This document shows positions 19,018-27,863 of a stretch of 64,000 nucleotides of DNA, one piece after another; within the stretch, counting starts at the first letter, position 1, and the number at the start of each line of letters is the position of its first letter. The stretch is taken from contig DKQK01000072.1 in the NCBI GenBank assembly GCA_002471665.1, forward strand, positions 64,847 to 128,846. The letters are read 5' to 3'. The position numbers and the translations under genes were made by a program. The stretch comes from Gammaproteobacteria bacterium UBA7310. GTDB lineage: Bacteria; Pseudomonadota; Gammaproteobacteria; Pseudomonadales; Ketobacteraceae. A model generated the notes under the pieces. It searched no databases, was not told the DNA's origin, and worked only from the letters and a program-made list of their open reading frames with translations.

Positions 19018-19454
19018 TGAGTTATGGCCTGCTGTTCGTGAGCGCCTTTCTGGCCGCCACGATACTCCCGTTTTATTCTGAAGTGGTGTTGGTCTCCCTG
19101 CTGCTGGAGGGTAAGCCGGCGCTGGCATTATGGTTCTATGCCACACTCGGCAATACCCTGGGGGCCTGGGTTAACTGGGTAATGGGGCGTTATCTACTGC
19201 ACTTTCAACATCACCGCTGGTTTCCCTTCAAACCTGAAACCCTGCATAAATCCCAGGCCTGGTTTCAGCGCTACGGCAGCTGGACATTGCTGTTTGCCTG
19301 GCTACCGGTGGGAGGGGATGCATTAACCTTTATTGCCGGGGTGATGCGGGTGCGCTGGTGGGTGCTGCTGTTGTTATGCGGCATCGGTAAGGGCGCGCGC
19401 TACGCGGTGGTGATCTGGCTGACGGACGCCACGGGCACCCTGCTTGGCCACTGA
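19014..19454 (+). CDS. YqaA/DedA-type small inner-membrane protein
   Basis: 146-residue membrane protein related to YqaA, part of the SNARE-associated/DedA superfamily. The N-terminal reentrant-like stretch AATILPFYSEVVLVSLLL is followed by FYATLGNTLGAWVNWVMGRY, the conserved G-N-W-GR pattern. RYGSWTLLFAWLPVGGDALTFIAGVMR is the second half-helix motif with Gly-Gly-Asp. DedA proteins are linked to lipid transport and proton-dependent homeostasis, but the role of YqaA is unclear. It overlaps the GATase by four bases, so the three genes form one coupled operon. Confidence 0.82.
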   Translation: MMSYGLLFVSAFLAATILPFYSEVVLVSLLLEGKPALALWFYATLGNTLGAWVNWVMGRYLLHFQHHRWFPFKPETLHKSQAWFQRYGSWTLLFAWLPVGGDALTFIAGVMRVRWWVLLLLCGIGKGARYAVVIWLTDATGTLLGH

Positions 19455-19550
19455 TGACAAGCATTCTGTCCTGCCCTGGCCTAATGGCTTTGTGGCACAG
19501 CTGGCATAATCCTGTAGATCGATAATAACAATGACGCAGAGGGAAACCCT

Positions 19551-20405
19551 ATGACCGCGGCTGCGAAGAAGCTGGATACAACAGGCATCATGGAGGTGGG
19601 CATCAAGGTTCGGCGCATGGATTTTGAGTTTGGTGATGCCATACCGGATTATTGGTATGGCAACGATGCGCTGCTGACCCTGTTTCTGACTGCCCTGTCT
19701 GCCACCTTTCCTGAAGGAGAAAAGCAATTCATCCAGAGTGTGCGCAATTTTCAGGAGCAAATCACCGATCCGGAGTTGCGCAAGCAGATTCGAGCCTTTA
19801 TTGGACAGGAAGCCCATCATTCCAAAGAACACGATGCCTTGAATGACTTGATGAAGCGTAAAGGTTTTTCTGTCTTGCGCATCGAAAAACGCATGACAAA
19901 AATGGCGCAATGGATGCGCGATAACTGGTCCCCGGAGCGGCAGCTGGCCAATACGGTCTGCGCTGAACACATCACCGCCATCATGGCCGATTTTTTCATG
20001 ACCAAATCGCCGCAGGAATTGGAAAAACTGCACCCGCAGGTGAGAAAAATCTGGGCCTGGCATGTGATAGAAGAGACCGAGCACAAGGCGGTGGCCTTTG
20101 ATGTATATCAGCGTACTGTTGATGATCAATGGCTGCGTCGCTCACAGATGGCCTTGCTTACGGCGTTGTTTGTGTTGGAAACCGCCACCAGTACGGTACA
20201 ACTGCTGCGGGACACAGATCAGTTAACCAATTGGAAAATGTGGTTGAACGGCACCCGCTATTTTTGGGGCCGTAAAGGGATGGTTTGGAAACTGTTGCCG
20301 GAATATCTGGATTTTTATAAAAAAGATTTCCACCCCTGGCAGCATGATCGGTTGGCGGATCTGGAAACCATCAAGCAGAAATATCTGGAAATAGGGGAGC
20401 GCTAG
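19551..20405 (+). CDS. Predicted metal-dependent hydrolase (PF10118 family)
   Basis: 284-residue helical protein matching the Metal_hydrol family. Conserved pieces are MDFEFGDAIPDYWYGNDALL near the start, FIGQEAHHSKEHDALN (metal-ligand His/Glu cluster), AEHITAIMADFF, and WHVIEETEHKAVAFDVYQ. The spacing of these EXXH/HXXE pairs suggests a ferritin-like diiron or dizinc centre; the reaction is unknown. GAGGG lies upstream of the start. The stop codon is inside the loop of an intrinsic terminator, so transcription ends within a few bases of translation. Confidence 0.83.
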   Translation: MTAAAKKLDTTGIMEVGIKVRRMDFEFGDAIPDYWYGNDALLTLFLTALSATFPEGEKQFIQSVRNFQEQITDPELRKQIRAFIGQEAHHSKEHDALNDLMKRKGFSVLRIEKRMTKMAQWMRDNWSPERQLANTVCAEHITAIMADFFMTKSPQELEKLHPQVRKIWAWHVIEETEHKAVAFDVYQRTVDDQWLRRSQMALLTALFVLETATSTVQLLRDTDQLTNWKMWLNGTRYFWGRKGMVWKLLPEYLDFYKKDFHPWQHDRLADLETIKQKYLEIGER

Positions 20406-20418
20406 CTCCCCTTTTTTT
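20394..20418 (+). terminator. Intrinsic terminator overlapping a stop codon
   Basis: GGGGAGC at 20394-20400 pairs exactly with GCTCCCC at 20405-20411 around a four-base loop, followed by seven T residues. The stop codon TAG (20403-20405) of the metal-dependent hydrolase sits in the loop and first paired base. This is a textbook rho-independent terminator for the plus strand. Confidence 0.92.
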
Positions 20419-20465
20419 GGCATGCAGTCTCGGCCGTTTCAGGTCAGTCTTCGAAATTTTGGCAA

Positions 20466-21078
20466 TCTCATACCAGTTCAGCTTGCGGGTGGATATCATC
20501 AGCGCTGCCAGCAGCGCAAACACCAGAAGTGTGCCCATCAGCTGAGCAAAATCCTCGGCCTGTAAAATGACAAACAGCAGACTGTAAAGGCACAGCAGGG
20601 CGCCGCTGAACACCCAAGCTGTGCTCATCCGGTGCAACACATGACGTAGCCAAAACTGCAACAACGAACAGCATGCCAGCGCAGAAATTCCATAGGCCCA
20701 CACTGGTGAATTCAGGGTGCGGCCAATTGGAGCGCAGGGTGATATGGGCACGGTTTGCCATTGGGGTCAGGGAAAACTGTTGCGTCCCTGATAGTGCAAG
20801 TTGCGCATCAAACCTGATGTCTTCGTTATATTCATTAATGGGTTGCAGTATCGAATGCAGGCCGGATGGAAAGGGCAGCGCTTGAGCATTGGCGCCTACC
20901 GGCAGCTCCTCCGCATTCACCTTCAGCACGGGCTGGGATTGGATGCCCCGTCGATCTGAGGTTTGGAAGTTGATGTAGGCCCTGTGGAATGTTTCAAAGC
21001 CCGGCTGCTCACGGATTTCACCATGGGGCATCAGTTCGGCATCCCTGTGGCGCAATTCGGGATCAATTGTGGCAGCTG
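20466..21078 (-). pseudogene. creD: creD remnant (cell envelope integrity / inner membrane protein CreD)
   Basis: Two pieces of CreD-like sequence lie in different frames on the minus strand. The first (about 21078-20715) encodes a periplasmic segment ending in FSLTPMANRAHITLRSNWPH, the CreD signature. The second (about 20712-20466) encodes C-terminal membrane helices, including VILQAEDFAQLMGTLLVFAL and TRKLNWYEI. The N-terminal anchor is missing. The join just after SNWPHPEF skips the part of CreD between the periplasmic domain and the last helices and changes frame, so an internal deletion is likely. About 210 residues of a normal 450 remain. No creBC genes are seen. A functional product is very unlikely. 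Confidence 0.8.
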
Positions 21079-21141
21079 GCATAGGCCTTGCTATTCCCCG
21101 GTGTGTAACCTGCCAATGCAACAATTTTGAGGAGTGATGAG

Positions 21142-21600
21142 ATGTTCGAACATAAGAGTCTGGATGGCGACAAGCATCGAGTGTTGCCTGCTTGGGAAGC
21201 CTTTGTGAATGAAGAGGTGTTGGAGACCCGGGAGCCCAAAAATGGTGAGGGGCTGGATGCCGCCGGCCGACACCAACATGGCGTGGTGGGGGAAACCCTG
21301 GTGGAGCGTTTTCTGCCACCGGAGACAGTGGGTAATGCCTGGTCTTACGATGCCCATACACCCTGGTGGGTGGTGGTGGTGAATCCTCCCCATGCCGGAA
21401 TCGTTGCCGATTTCAGTAAGGCGAAAGGTGGCTTGTATCGTCACAAGTGGGTCAAAGAACGCAACGTGGTGGCTTTCGCGGAAGGTGGCGAAGAGATTGT
21501 TCTGGAAGGCGCAGAATATGCGGTAACCCGCGCTGCCGATGGCCAGGAACTGCGTGCACCGAGTTTGATGAAGCTGCGTGCTGCTTATTACGCCGGTTGA
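21142..21600 (+). CDS. Hypothetical protein
   Basis: 152-residue soluble-looking protein with no family I recognise. It is rich in Glu, Trp and Val, for example AWEAFVNEEVLETREPKNGE and AWSYDAHTPWWVVVVNPPHA. ATG 21142 is preceded by GAGGAG at a workable distance; the in-frame TTG at 21127 would sit on that site. There is no signal peptide or membrane helix. It starts about 60 bases from the broken 5' end of the creD remnant on the opposite strand, so it may lie on DNA that replaced the front of creD. Confidence 0.6.
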   Translation: MFEHKSLDGDKHRVLPAWEAFVNEEVLETREPKNGEGLDAAGRHQHGVVGETLVERFLPPETVGNAWSYDAHTPWWVVVVNPPHAGIVADFSKAKGGLYRHKWVKERNVVAFAEGGEEIVLEGAEYAVTRAADGQELRAPSLMKLRAAYYAG

Positions 21601-21607
21601 AGCTGAT

Positions 21608-22009
21608 TCAGGTCAGCAGAAATTCGTAGGCTTCCCGCAGTAACTCCCTTTCCAGTGGTGTAAACATCCAGCTTTCCGGCAGTTCGATCCAGTGACTGCC
21701 GGCAGGCGGGGGGAATGGGTCCCGGTCAGTGGCGGCTGCCATGTACACCGGGATGACCTCCCCCGGCGCCTCGATCCAGCAACGAAATCCTGGAATCAGT
21801 TCCAGTTGTGGCTCCGCCAGTTGGAGGTGGGTTTTCAATTGCTGCAAGGCCGGCGACGGGTGTTCACTGGGGGCACCCGCCGCTGGCGGCTCGTCGATCA
21901 GTTCCACCAATTTGGGTAACGGAGCGGGGCCACACAGGTGATCATTGAAATTCAGAAAGCGCAAGCGGGCGCTGGAGCGGTGCAGATGGCAAACGATGAA
22001 GCGGATCAT
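21608..22009 (-). CDS. Hypothetical protein
   Basis: 133-residue protein of unknown function, no membrane segment. It contains LNFNDHLCGPAPLPKLVELI, a Pro-rich middle, and LIPGFRCWIEAPGEVIPVYM, ending in PLERELLREAYEFLLT. Codon-position composition looks like that of real genes, and the stop lies seven bases from the convergent gene at 21142-21600. No clear ribosome site was seen. Nothing in the neighbourhood suggests a job. Confidence 0.5.
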   Translation of the reverse strand: MIRFIVCHLHRSSARLRFLNFNDHLCGPAPLPKLVELIDEPPAAGAPSEHPSPALQQLKTHLQLAEPQLELIPGFRCWIEAPGEVIPVYMAAATDRDPFPPPAGSHWIELPESWMFTPLERELLREAYEFLLT

Positions 22010-22207
22010 AGGGCTAGTGTCTTGGTAACGTTGTCAGGCGGGCATAGAACATCCGGTGTGTGGTGAATCCAACCAGCGCAGGTGTTTGAGTCGTATATCC
22101 GACAAAAATCCGCACTATAGATCACCTTGCACCGCTTTTTATGCATCAAACCCGATTGGTAGCAAACAGCTTGCCAAACCGTCGCGCGGCCGTGTATTGC
22201 CGCGTTG

Positions 22208-24205
22208 TCAGTGATGGCTGATCCAGCAGTTGCGGCCCCTGTACTTGGCCTCATAGAGCGCCTTGTCGGCCTCGCTGACCAGAGATGCCGGAGCCAGGTT
22301 GCTGGTGTTCTGTTGGGTGGCAATACCAATGCTGACACTGAGGTGAAACTCTTCACCAGCCCAGGTGAAAACGGTGTTGGCGGTTTTGTTGACGATCTTG
22401 TCTGCAATCATTTCGGCGCCGGTCAAGGGGGTGTCGGCCAGCAGGATGGCAAACTCTTCGCCGCCGTAACGGGAAATGAAATCACTGGGGCGATGCAGAT
22501 TTTTCATTAACAGCTCGGCAAATGTCGCCAGCACATAATCACCACACTGGTGTCCCCGGGTATCATTGATCTGCTTGAAATGATCAAGGTCGATGATCAG
22601 TAATGAGAGGCGCTGTTGATTGCGTTGCGCCAGGTTCCAGTACTCCTTCAGTTTCAGATCGAACAGGCGGCGGTTGTAGAGGCCGGTCAGGCTGTCCCTG
22701 CTGCTCAGCAAGGCCAGTTCCCGGTTGGATTTTTCCAGCTCCTGTAGCGTCCGCTCCAGATCGGCGGTGCGCTCAATCACTACTTTTTCCAGGTTTTCCC
22801 GGTGGCGTATTTCAACCTGCAGAGCTTCTTCCTTGGCTTGGCTGGCCTCGATTTCCCGCTGCAGGGCCAGCTCTTGTGCTTGCAGCTTTGCAGTGCGCTC
22901 CTGATTGGCCTGCTGCAGCGCCTGCGCTTTCTCCTGGCGTTCCTGATTGATGCGAAATGAAAGGGCAAATGAGAAGATCAATATCTCAAAGCTGATACCA
23001 ATGCGTAGTCCGTACACCGCCATAAATTCGTTGTAGATAACCCCGGTTTTGGCGGCGGTAAAGATCACCAGGAAAAACAGCAACAGCGTCCATCCCACCA
23101 ACACAATTTGCGCGGAGCGGGAACCTTTGACCGCGAGGATGATAATGGAGGTGACCGCCATCAGTGTCGACAGTAACGTATTCACGATCAGCAGATACAT
23201 GGCTGTCTGATATTCCAATACCAGAAAAAGCAGGCAATACACCCCATGCAGCAATAACAGCAGTTTGTACACTAACCAGTGTTTTGGCAGCAGTCGCGGC
23301 AGCGCCAGTAAGGTGCGAAAGAACAGCGCGATGGAGAAAAAGATGTACAGCGAAATCAGCAGTGGAAAATAATGTTGTACAAGCGGCCATTGCGGATAAA
23401 CAAAACGGTACAACAAGCCCTGCTGATACAGAAAAAACAGCAGCATGGAAATGATGTAGGAAACGTAATACAGGTAGGTTTTGTCTTTCAGAATGGCATA
23501 CAGTGCCAAACTGTAGGCCGCCATAATGATCAGGAATCCGTTGAATATTCCATCTACCCAGGAGTGTAGGGTGTTGAAGGTGGTGAAGTGGGGCTGATCC
23601 AGCAGCCTGATAGGCAGCTCCATGGCCTCCGTATTTTGAATACGCAGGTAGAGTTGATAGCCGCTGTCTGCCTGCAGCGTAATGGGAAACACAAACATGG
23701 GATGGTCAATGGGGCGTTGTGAGTAGGGCAGTGCATCGCCGGTTTGCCAGTGGTGAATCTGTTCGCCGTTTTGGAACAGGCGAAGTTCAATGTGATCTAT
23801 GTGGGAATTATTGATCACCAATGTCCAGGCTTGCTCCCCCAGGCTTGCGGCGGTGCGCCAGCGGGTGCGAAACCAGTAGGCGGATGGTTGATAGCCGAGG
23901 CTGATGGCATCGGCCTGGGCACGCTGCCAGCCGGTCACGGCCAGTAGTTGTGGATCGGCACCTATGGAGTTGGCATGCTCTGTCGGGGTGTATTCCTTAG
24001 CCGCCGGGGCATACTCAATATAGGGGCCCAGCTCGACGCCACCGGTTTCCGCATCCAGTACCAGCTCACCGGTGTCAGGCAAGGTTGCAGGGGCCGGTTT
24101 TATCAGCACTATAGCGAACAATAGAATGAACAGCAGCAGCCCCCATAAAAAGCCATGTTTGGGTACGTGCTTGGCCAGATTCATGGCCAGGGGACTATCG
24201 CGCAT
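22208..24205 (-). CDS. 7TMR-DISM diguanylate cyclase (GGDEF)
   Basis: 665-residue inner-membrane cyclase making cyclic di-GMP. In order: N-terminal anchor (about 22-40), periplasmic DISMED2 domain (about 60-195), seven-helix DISM block (about 205-420), coiled coil (QERQEKAQALQQANQERTAK onward, about 425-500), and a GGDEF domain to the C-terminus. The active-site motif is RYGGEEFAIL near residue 580. RPSD five residues upstream is an allosteric I-site, so product inhibition is expected. ATG 24205 is preferred over TTG 24223 because AGGA precedes it. It shares its sensor architecture with the hybrid kinase at 960-3431. Confidence 0.9.
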   Translation of the reverse strand: MRDSPLAMNLAKHVPKHGFLWGLLLFILLFAIVLIKPAPATLPDTGELVLDAETGGVELGPYIEYAPAAKEYTPTEHANSIGADPQLLAVTGWQRAQADAISLGYQPSAYWFRTRWRTAASLGEQAWTLVINNSHIDHIELRLFQNGEQIHHWQTGDALPYSQRPIDHPMFVFPITLQADSGYQLYLRIQNTEAMELPIRLLDQPHFTTFNTLHSWVDGIFNGFLIIMAAYSLALYAILKDKTYLYYVSYIISMLLFFLYQQGLLYRFVYPQWPLVQHYFPLLISLYIFFSIALFFRTLLALPRLLPKHWLVYKLLLLLHGVYCLLFLVLEYQTAMYLLIVNTLLSTLMAVTSIIILAVKGSRSAQIVLVGWTLLLFFLVIFTAAKTGVIYNEFMAVYGLRIGISFEILIFSFALSFRINQERQEKAQALQQANQERTAKLQAQELALQREIEASQAKEEALQVEIRHRENLEKVVIERTADLERTLQELEKSNRELALLSSRDSLTGLYNRRLFDLKLKEYWNLAQRNQQRLSLLIIDLDHFKQINDTRGHQCGDYVLATFAELLMKNLHRPSDFISRYGGEEFAILLADTPLTGAEMIADKIVNKTANTVFTWAGEEFHLSVSIGIATQQNTSNLAPASLVSEADKALYEAKYRGRNCWISHH

Positions 24206-24375
24206 GCTTCGGTTCCTGCACAATCTGCGTCGCTGATCGCGATGGTTGGACGATGGTTGGATAGGATGCAGAGAAAAACCAACATGCTATCCATCTCGGC
24301 GCAGGTTCCTATTGCCTTTTCGATCATTTACAGTAAACGATGATGCCATCTGATTTCCTAAACTGTTGAATTGCT

Positions 24376-25050
24376 ATGATTTACCTAATTGGGGTGTTGC
24401 TGTTGCTGGGGGTGATGTTCCTGCCTCAGTACGCCACCCGCAGGATTTTGCAAAAACACGCCGTGCCCCGGCCGGATTTTCCCGGCACCGGGGGCGAGTT
24501 TGCCCGTCATTTACTGGAGCGCTTCAGCGTCGACGGCGTTGGAGTGGAGCAGACCAATCAGGGCGATCACTATGATCCGTCACAAAAGATGGTGCGCTTG
24601 AGCCCGCAGTACTATGAGGGTAAATCCCTGACGTCGGTGGTGGTTGCAGCCCATGAGGTGGGGCATGCGATTCAGCACCAGCGGGGTTCAGGCGGACTGG
24701 CAACCCGCTATCGCTTGGCTGTGGTAGCCGGACTGGCGGCCCGGGTGTCGCAAGTGGCGCTCATCGCACTGCCGCTGCTGGCCGGGCTGAATCCGGGCTT
24801 GATGCGCTTGGCCATTGTGGTGATTGTGGTGGGCATTCTGCTGTCGACCCTGGTTCACCTGGTGACCTTGCCGGTGGAGTGGGATGCCAGCTTCAACAAG
24901 GCATTGCCCATTTTGCAGGAAGGCCAGTATCTATCCCCGGGTGATATGGCGGCTGCCCGCAACATTCTGACCGCCTGTGCCCTCACCTATGTCAGCGCGT
25001 CACTGGCCAGTGTGCTGGGCGCGCTGCGTTGGTTACGCTGGATGCGTTAA
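24376..25050 (+). CDS. YugP-like neutral zinc metallopeptidase, membrane-bound
   Basis: 224-residue membrane protease. An N-terminal helix (MIYLIGVLLLLGVMFLPQY) is followed by a zincin site, VVVAAHEVGHAIQHQRG (HEXXH, near residue 94). After two further hydrophobic segments (LIALPLLAG and LAIVVIVVGILLSTLVHLVT) comes LPVEWDASFNKALPIL, the conserved family block containing the likely third ligand. This is PF04298. The natural substrate is unknown. The gene is followed after three bases by the GIY-YIG gene, so they are probably co-transcribed. Confidence 0.87.
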   Translation: MIYLIGVLLLLGVMFLPQYATRRILQKHAVPRPDFPGTGGEFARHLLERFSVDGVGVEQTNQGDHYDPSQKMVRLSPQYYEGKSLTSVVVAAHEVGHAIQHQRGSGGLATRYRLAVVAGLAARVSQVALIALPLLAGLNPGLMRLAIVVIVVGILLSTLVHLVTLPVEWDASFNKALPILQEGQYLSPGDMAAARNILTACALTYVSASLASVLGALRWLRWMR

Positions 25051-25053
25051 GGT

Positions 25054-25323
25054 ATGCCGTCAAGCTGGTTTGTTTACATGTTGCAATGTTCGGATCGCAC
25101 GCTGTACACGGGGATTACCACAGACCTGCAGCGGCGTCTGCGGGAACACAACGAGGCCAAAGCCGGAGCCCGCTACACGCGGGTCAGGCGGCCTGTCACC
25201 CTGGTTTACTCCGAACCGGCCGGCAGCCGCTCCGAGGCGGCGAGACGGGAAGCCCAGATCAAAAAACTGTCCCGCTGTGAAAAACTGCTACTGGTTGCAT
25301 CCCTTCCACCGCACAACCTTTAA
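25054..25323 (+). CDS. GIY-YIG nuclease family protein (UPF0213, YhbQ-like)
   Basis: 89-residue single-domain GIY-YIG protein. The motif reads WFVYMLQCSDRTLYTGITTD, that is VYM followed by YTG, the usual form in UPF0213. Conserved Arg (LQRRLREHN) and Glu (EAARREAQIKKLSR) follow. The protein is full length for the family. Stand-alone members have nuclease activity in vitro, with roles proposed in DNA repair; here the function is only inferred. It lies three bases after the metallopeptidase gene. Confidence 0.87.
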   Translation: MPSSWFVYMLQCSDRTLYTGITTDLQRRLREHNEAKAGARYTRVRRPVTLVYSEPAGSRSEAARREAQIKKLSRCEKLLLVASLPPHNL

Positions 25324-25373
25324 AGCCGGCGGTGGAGCGTCACGATCAGTCATTCACCTCCAAGACCTCAGTG

Positions 25374-25964
25374 TCAACCATTGCTGACCACTGTTGGGTG
25401 GGGGTGGATTTGATGATAGATAACATGGGAGATACGTGAGAAATTGGATTCCCTGTGAATGTCCAGGGGCAGCTTCAGTTTGCGGGCGATGTCGCTGGCT
25501 GAAATCAGGCCCCGGATTTCTTCGCCATCCAATACCAGGCAGTGCTGTTGACCGCTGTTTTGCAGTGTATCGATTACATCCTGAATGCTGGCATCCTGCA
25601 GTTCCTCCCAGGAAAACGCTTTCAGGCTGGACAAGGGGTGCATAAAGTCGGTTACGTTCAATTCAGATCGCTGGTATCCCTGGGAAATACGCTTGATGAT
25701 TTCCTGGTTGCTCAGGTCATCCAGACTGACGATACCCAGCACCTGATTGTCTCGATCCACCACGATTTTCATCCTCACGTGGGCGGTGCGCATTTGTATC
25801 TCAGCTTGTTGGGGGGAAAGCGTTGAGTCGATCACCAGCGCAGGGGCGTGCTGAAAATCAGTAAAAATTTCCAGGGCAGAATCCCGCGTGGTGATGGTTT
25901 TTACCGTCTCCGGATAAGCTACATGATGTGCCTGGTCGGCACGAAATAAATGCAGATGTTTCAT
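25374..25964 (-). CDS. CBS-domain protein
   Basis: 196-residue protein made almost wholly of two CBS motifs. The first covers about 25-95, with MKIVVDRDNQVLGIVSLDDL; the second about 105-170, with HCLVLDGEEIRGLISASDIA. The first 25 residues (HLFRADQAHHVAYPE) and the last 25 are outside the domains. CBS pairs bind adenosyl nucleotides and regulate partner proteins; no partner domain is fused here. It converges on the GIY-YIG gene with 50 bases between. The ligand cannot be predicted. Confidence 0.85.
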   Translation of the reverse strand: MKHLHLFRADQAHHVAYPETVKTITTRDSALEIFTDFQHAPALVIDSTLSPQQAEIQMRTAHVRMKIVVDRDNQVLGIVSLDDLSNQEIIKRISQGYQRSELNVTDFMHPLSSLKAFSWEELQDASIQDVIDTLQNSGQQHCLVLDGEEIRGLISASDIARKLKLPLDIHRESNFSRISHVIYHQIHPHPTVVSNG

Positions 25965-26055
25965 ATTAAGAACCTCGGTTGCAATAAGCAGAATTCGCTT
26001 TGGCGCAGAGAGTGCGTGGCCGCACGGGCAACAAGCGAAGGATGAAGGTATGCGC

Positions 26056-26352
26056 TTATTTCAAAACCGGGGCAGGTGGGCCACGAATAGGAAAGCCGTT
26101 GGATGATTGCCCTGAATAAGCCGCCACTATTGTGGTTTTATTCAGCGCCGGGGTAGAAGAGAAAGGCGGTAACGTGTTTGCAGTTAAGGTACCATCGGTA
26201 TCGTCGCTGCTGTCTTCGAGGGCAAGGGTGAACGGATCGCAATCCAGAGTGGATTGCTGAAGGGTTTTCTCGGCGTTGAATGCGACAGCATTGCCCATTA
26301 CCACAATGGGTAACAGAAACGCTGTAATCAGTATCAGGAAACTGCGCAGCAT
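26056..26352 (-). CDS. Small secreted hypothetical protein
   Basis: 98-residue protein with a convincing signal peptide, MLRSFLILITAFLLPIVVMG then NAVAF. The mature part is Ser/Thr/Asp-rich (LALEDSSDDTDGTLTANTLP) and ends IRGPPAPVLK. No domain recognised. It sits about 90 bases upstream of the CBS gene on the same strand and is divergent from the aldehyde dehydrogenase. It is short, so it could be a chance frame, but the signal sequence argues for a real gene. Confidence 0.5.
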   Translation of the reverse strand: MLRSFLILITAFLLPIVVMGNAVAFNAEKTLQQSTLDCDPFTLALEDSSDDTDGTLTANTLPPFSSTPALNKTTIVAAYSGQSSNGFPIRGPPAPVLK

Positions 26353-26432
26353 GATTTGCGACCGAATTCAGTACATCAATATAATCACTATAGCGCTGAA
26401 TCAAAGGTGAGACAACGGACATGGAGAGGCTA

Positions 26433-27863
26433 ATGTACGAATATACAAACTTTTACATCAATGGGCAGTGGGTGCAGCCGGCAACAGAAGAAAATACCCT
26501 GCAAGTGATCAACCCCGCCACGGAACAGCCTGCAGGTGTTATTTCATTGGGTGGACGCGAAGACGTGGACAAGGCGGTGGCCGCTGCCAGGGCCGCGTTC
26601 CCATCCTGGTCGGCCCTGTCCCGGGACGAACGTATAGGCTATCTGGAAGCCATCATCCGGGGCTACCAGAACCGTATGGAAGACATCGCCCAGGCCATTA
26701 CTCTGGAGATGGGGGCCCCCTCCTGGTTGGCCAAGGCGGCCCACGGCCCCGCCGGTTTGGGACATTTTATGCAGGCGCTGGAAATCCTGAAACAGTATGA
26801 GTTCGAAGCAGTGCGGGGCAGCAGCTGTCTGCGCAAAGAACCCATTGGTGTGTGCGGAATGATTACCCCCTGGAACTGGCCCATCAACCAAATCGCCTGC
26901 AAGGTTGCGCCGGCGCTGGCAACCGGCTGCACCCTGGTGCTGAAGCCCAGTGAAGTGGCGCCCTTTGACGCCATGATTCTGGCGGAAATCGTGCATGATG
27001 CCGGCTTGCCCCCTGGGGTGTTTAATCTGGTGAACGGTGATGGGCCCGGTGTGGGTACCGCGCTGACCCAGCACCCGGATGTGGATATGGTTTCTTTCAC
27101 CGGCAGCACCCGTGCCGGGATCGCCATTGCCAAAAACGCAGCCGATACCGTGAAGCGGGTGGCTCAGGAGTTGGGCGGCAAGTCCGCCAACATCATTCTT
27201 GATGATGCTGATTTTGAATCGGCAGTGGCCGCTGGGGTGAAATCCTGTTTTATAAACAGCGGCCAATCCTGTAATGCGCCAACCCGCATGCTGGTACCTG
27301 TCAGCCGTCTGGCACAAGCCACCGCCATTGCCAAAGCGGCGGCGCAGCGCATTGTCGTGGGGGCACCGGATGCCGATGGCACCACCATTGGTCCGGTGGT
27401 TAGTGCAGCTCAGTTCAATAAGATCCAAGGTTTGATTCAGTCCGGAATCGCCGCTGGAGCTGAGTTGGTAAGCGGTGGCCCCGGCAAACCGGAGGGCCTG
27501 GAAACCGGCTATTACGTCAAGCCGACGGTGTTCAGCAATGTAAATAATCAGATGACCATTGCGCGGGAGGAAATTTTCGGGCCGGTGTTGTGTATCCTGC
27601 CCTACGAGGATGATGCGGATGCGGTGGCCATCGCCAATGACACGCCCTATGGCCTGTCCGGTTATGTGTCCGGCAGCCACGAGAGAGCGTTGAACGTGGC
27701 CAGGCAAATCCGCAGCGGTGATGTGCACATCAACGGCGCCGAAGTGGATTTCAGCTGCCCGTTTGGTGGTTACAAGCAAAGTGGCAATGGCCGTGAGTGG
27801 GGGCGGGAAGGCTTTGAGGAATACCTGGAAGTGAAATCCATTCTGGGCTATCGGCCCGCCTGA
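26433..27863 (+). CDS. NAD(P)-dependent aldehyde dehydrogenase family protein
   Basis: 476-residue cytoplasmic dehydrogenase oxidising an aldehyde to its acid. Motifs: TPWNWPINQIACKVAPALAT (cofactor and substrate channel), FTGSTRAGIAIAK (Rossmann glycine), ELGGKSANI (general-base Glu), GQSCNAPTRM (catalytic Cys) and EEIFGPVLCI. ATG 26433 has GGAGAGG upstream and is preferred to ATG 26421. The short aromatic N-terminus (YEYTNFYINGQW) and full length are typical of class I/II enzymes. The substrate is undetermined; no pathway partners lie adjacent. It abuts the convergent EamA gene with no spacer. Confidence 0.9.
   Translation: MYEYTNFYINGQWVQPATEENTLQVINPATEQPAGVISLGGREDVDKAVAAARAAFPSWSALSRDERIGYLEAIIRGYQNRMEDIAQAITLEMGAPSWLAKAAHGPAGLGHFMQALEILKQYEFEAVRGSSCLRKEPIGVCGMITPWNWPINQIACKVAPALATGCTLVLKPSEVAPFDAMILAEIVHDAGLPPGVFNLVNGDGPGVGTALTQHPDVDMVSFTGSTRAGIAIAKNAADTVKRVAQELGGKSANIILDDADFESAVAAGVKSCFINSGQSCNAPTRMLVPVSRLAQATAIAKAAAQRIVVGAPDADGTTIGPVVSAAQFNKIQGLIQSGIAAGAELVSGGPGKPEGLETGYYVKPTVFSNVNNQMTIAREEIFGPVLCILPYEDDADAVAIANDTPYGLSGYVSGSHERALNVARQIRSGDVHINGAEVDFSCPFGGYKQSGNGREWGREGFEEYLEVKSILGYRPA

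Noticed and set aside
19491..19512. Sigma-54 promoter upstream of the metal-dependent hydrolase
   Set aside because: TGGCAC is present, but the following GC lies two bases too close for -24/-12 spacing.
20468..21361. Open frame of 297 codons read as one gene
   Set aside because: Only the middle third resembles CreD; the front is antisense to another gene and the end is out of frame with the real CreD C-terminus.
26544..27779. 411-codon open frame on the minus strand
   Set aside because: It lies wholly antisense to a clear aldehyde dehydrogenase, and its His/Gln/Arg-rich translation has no family features.
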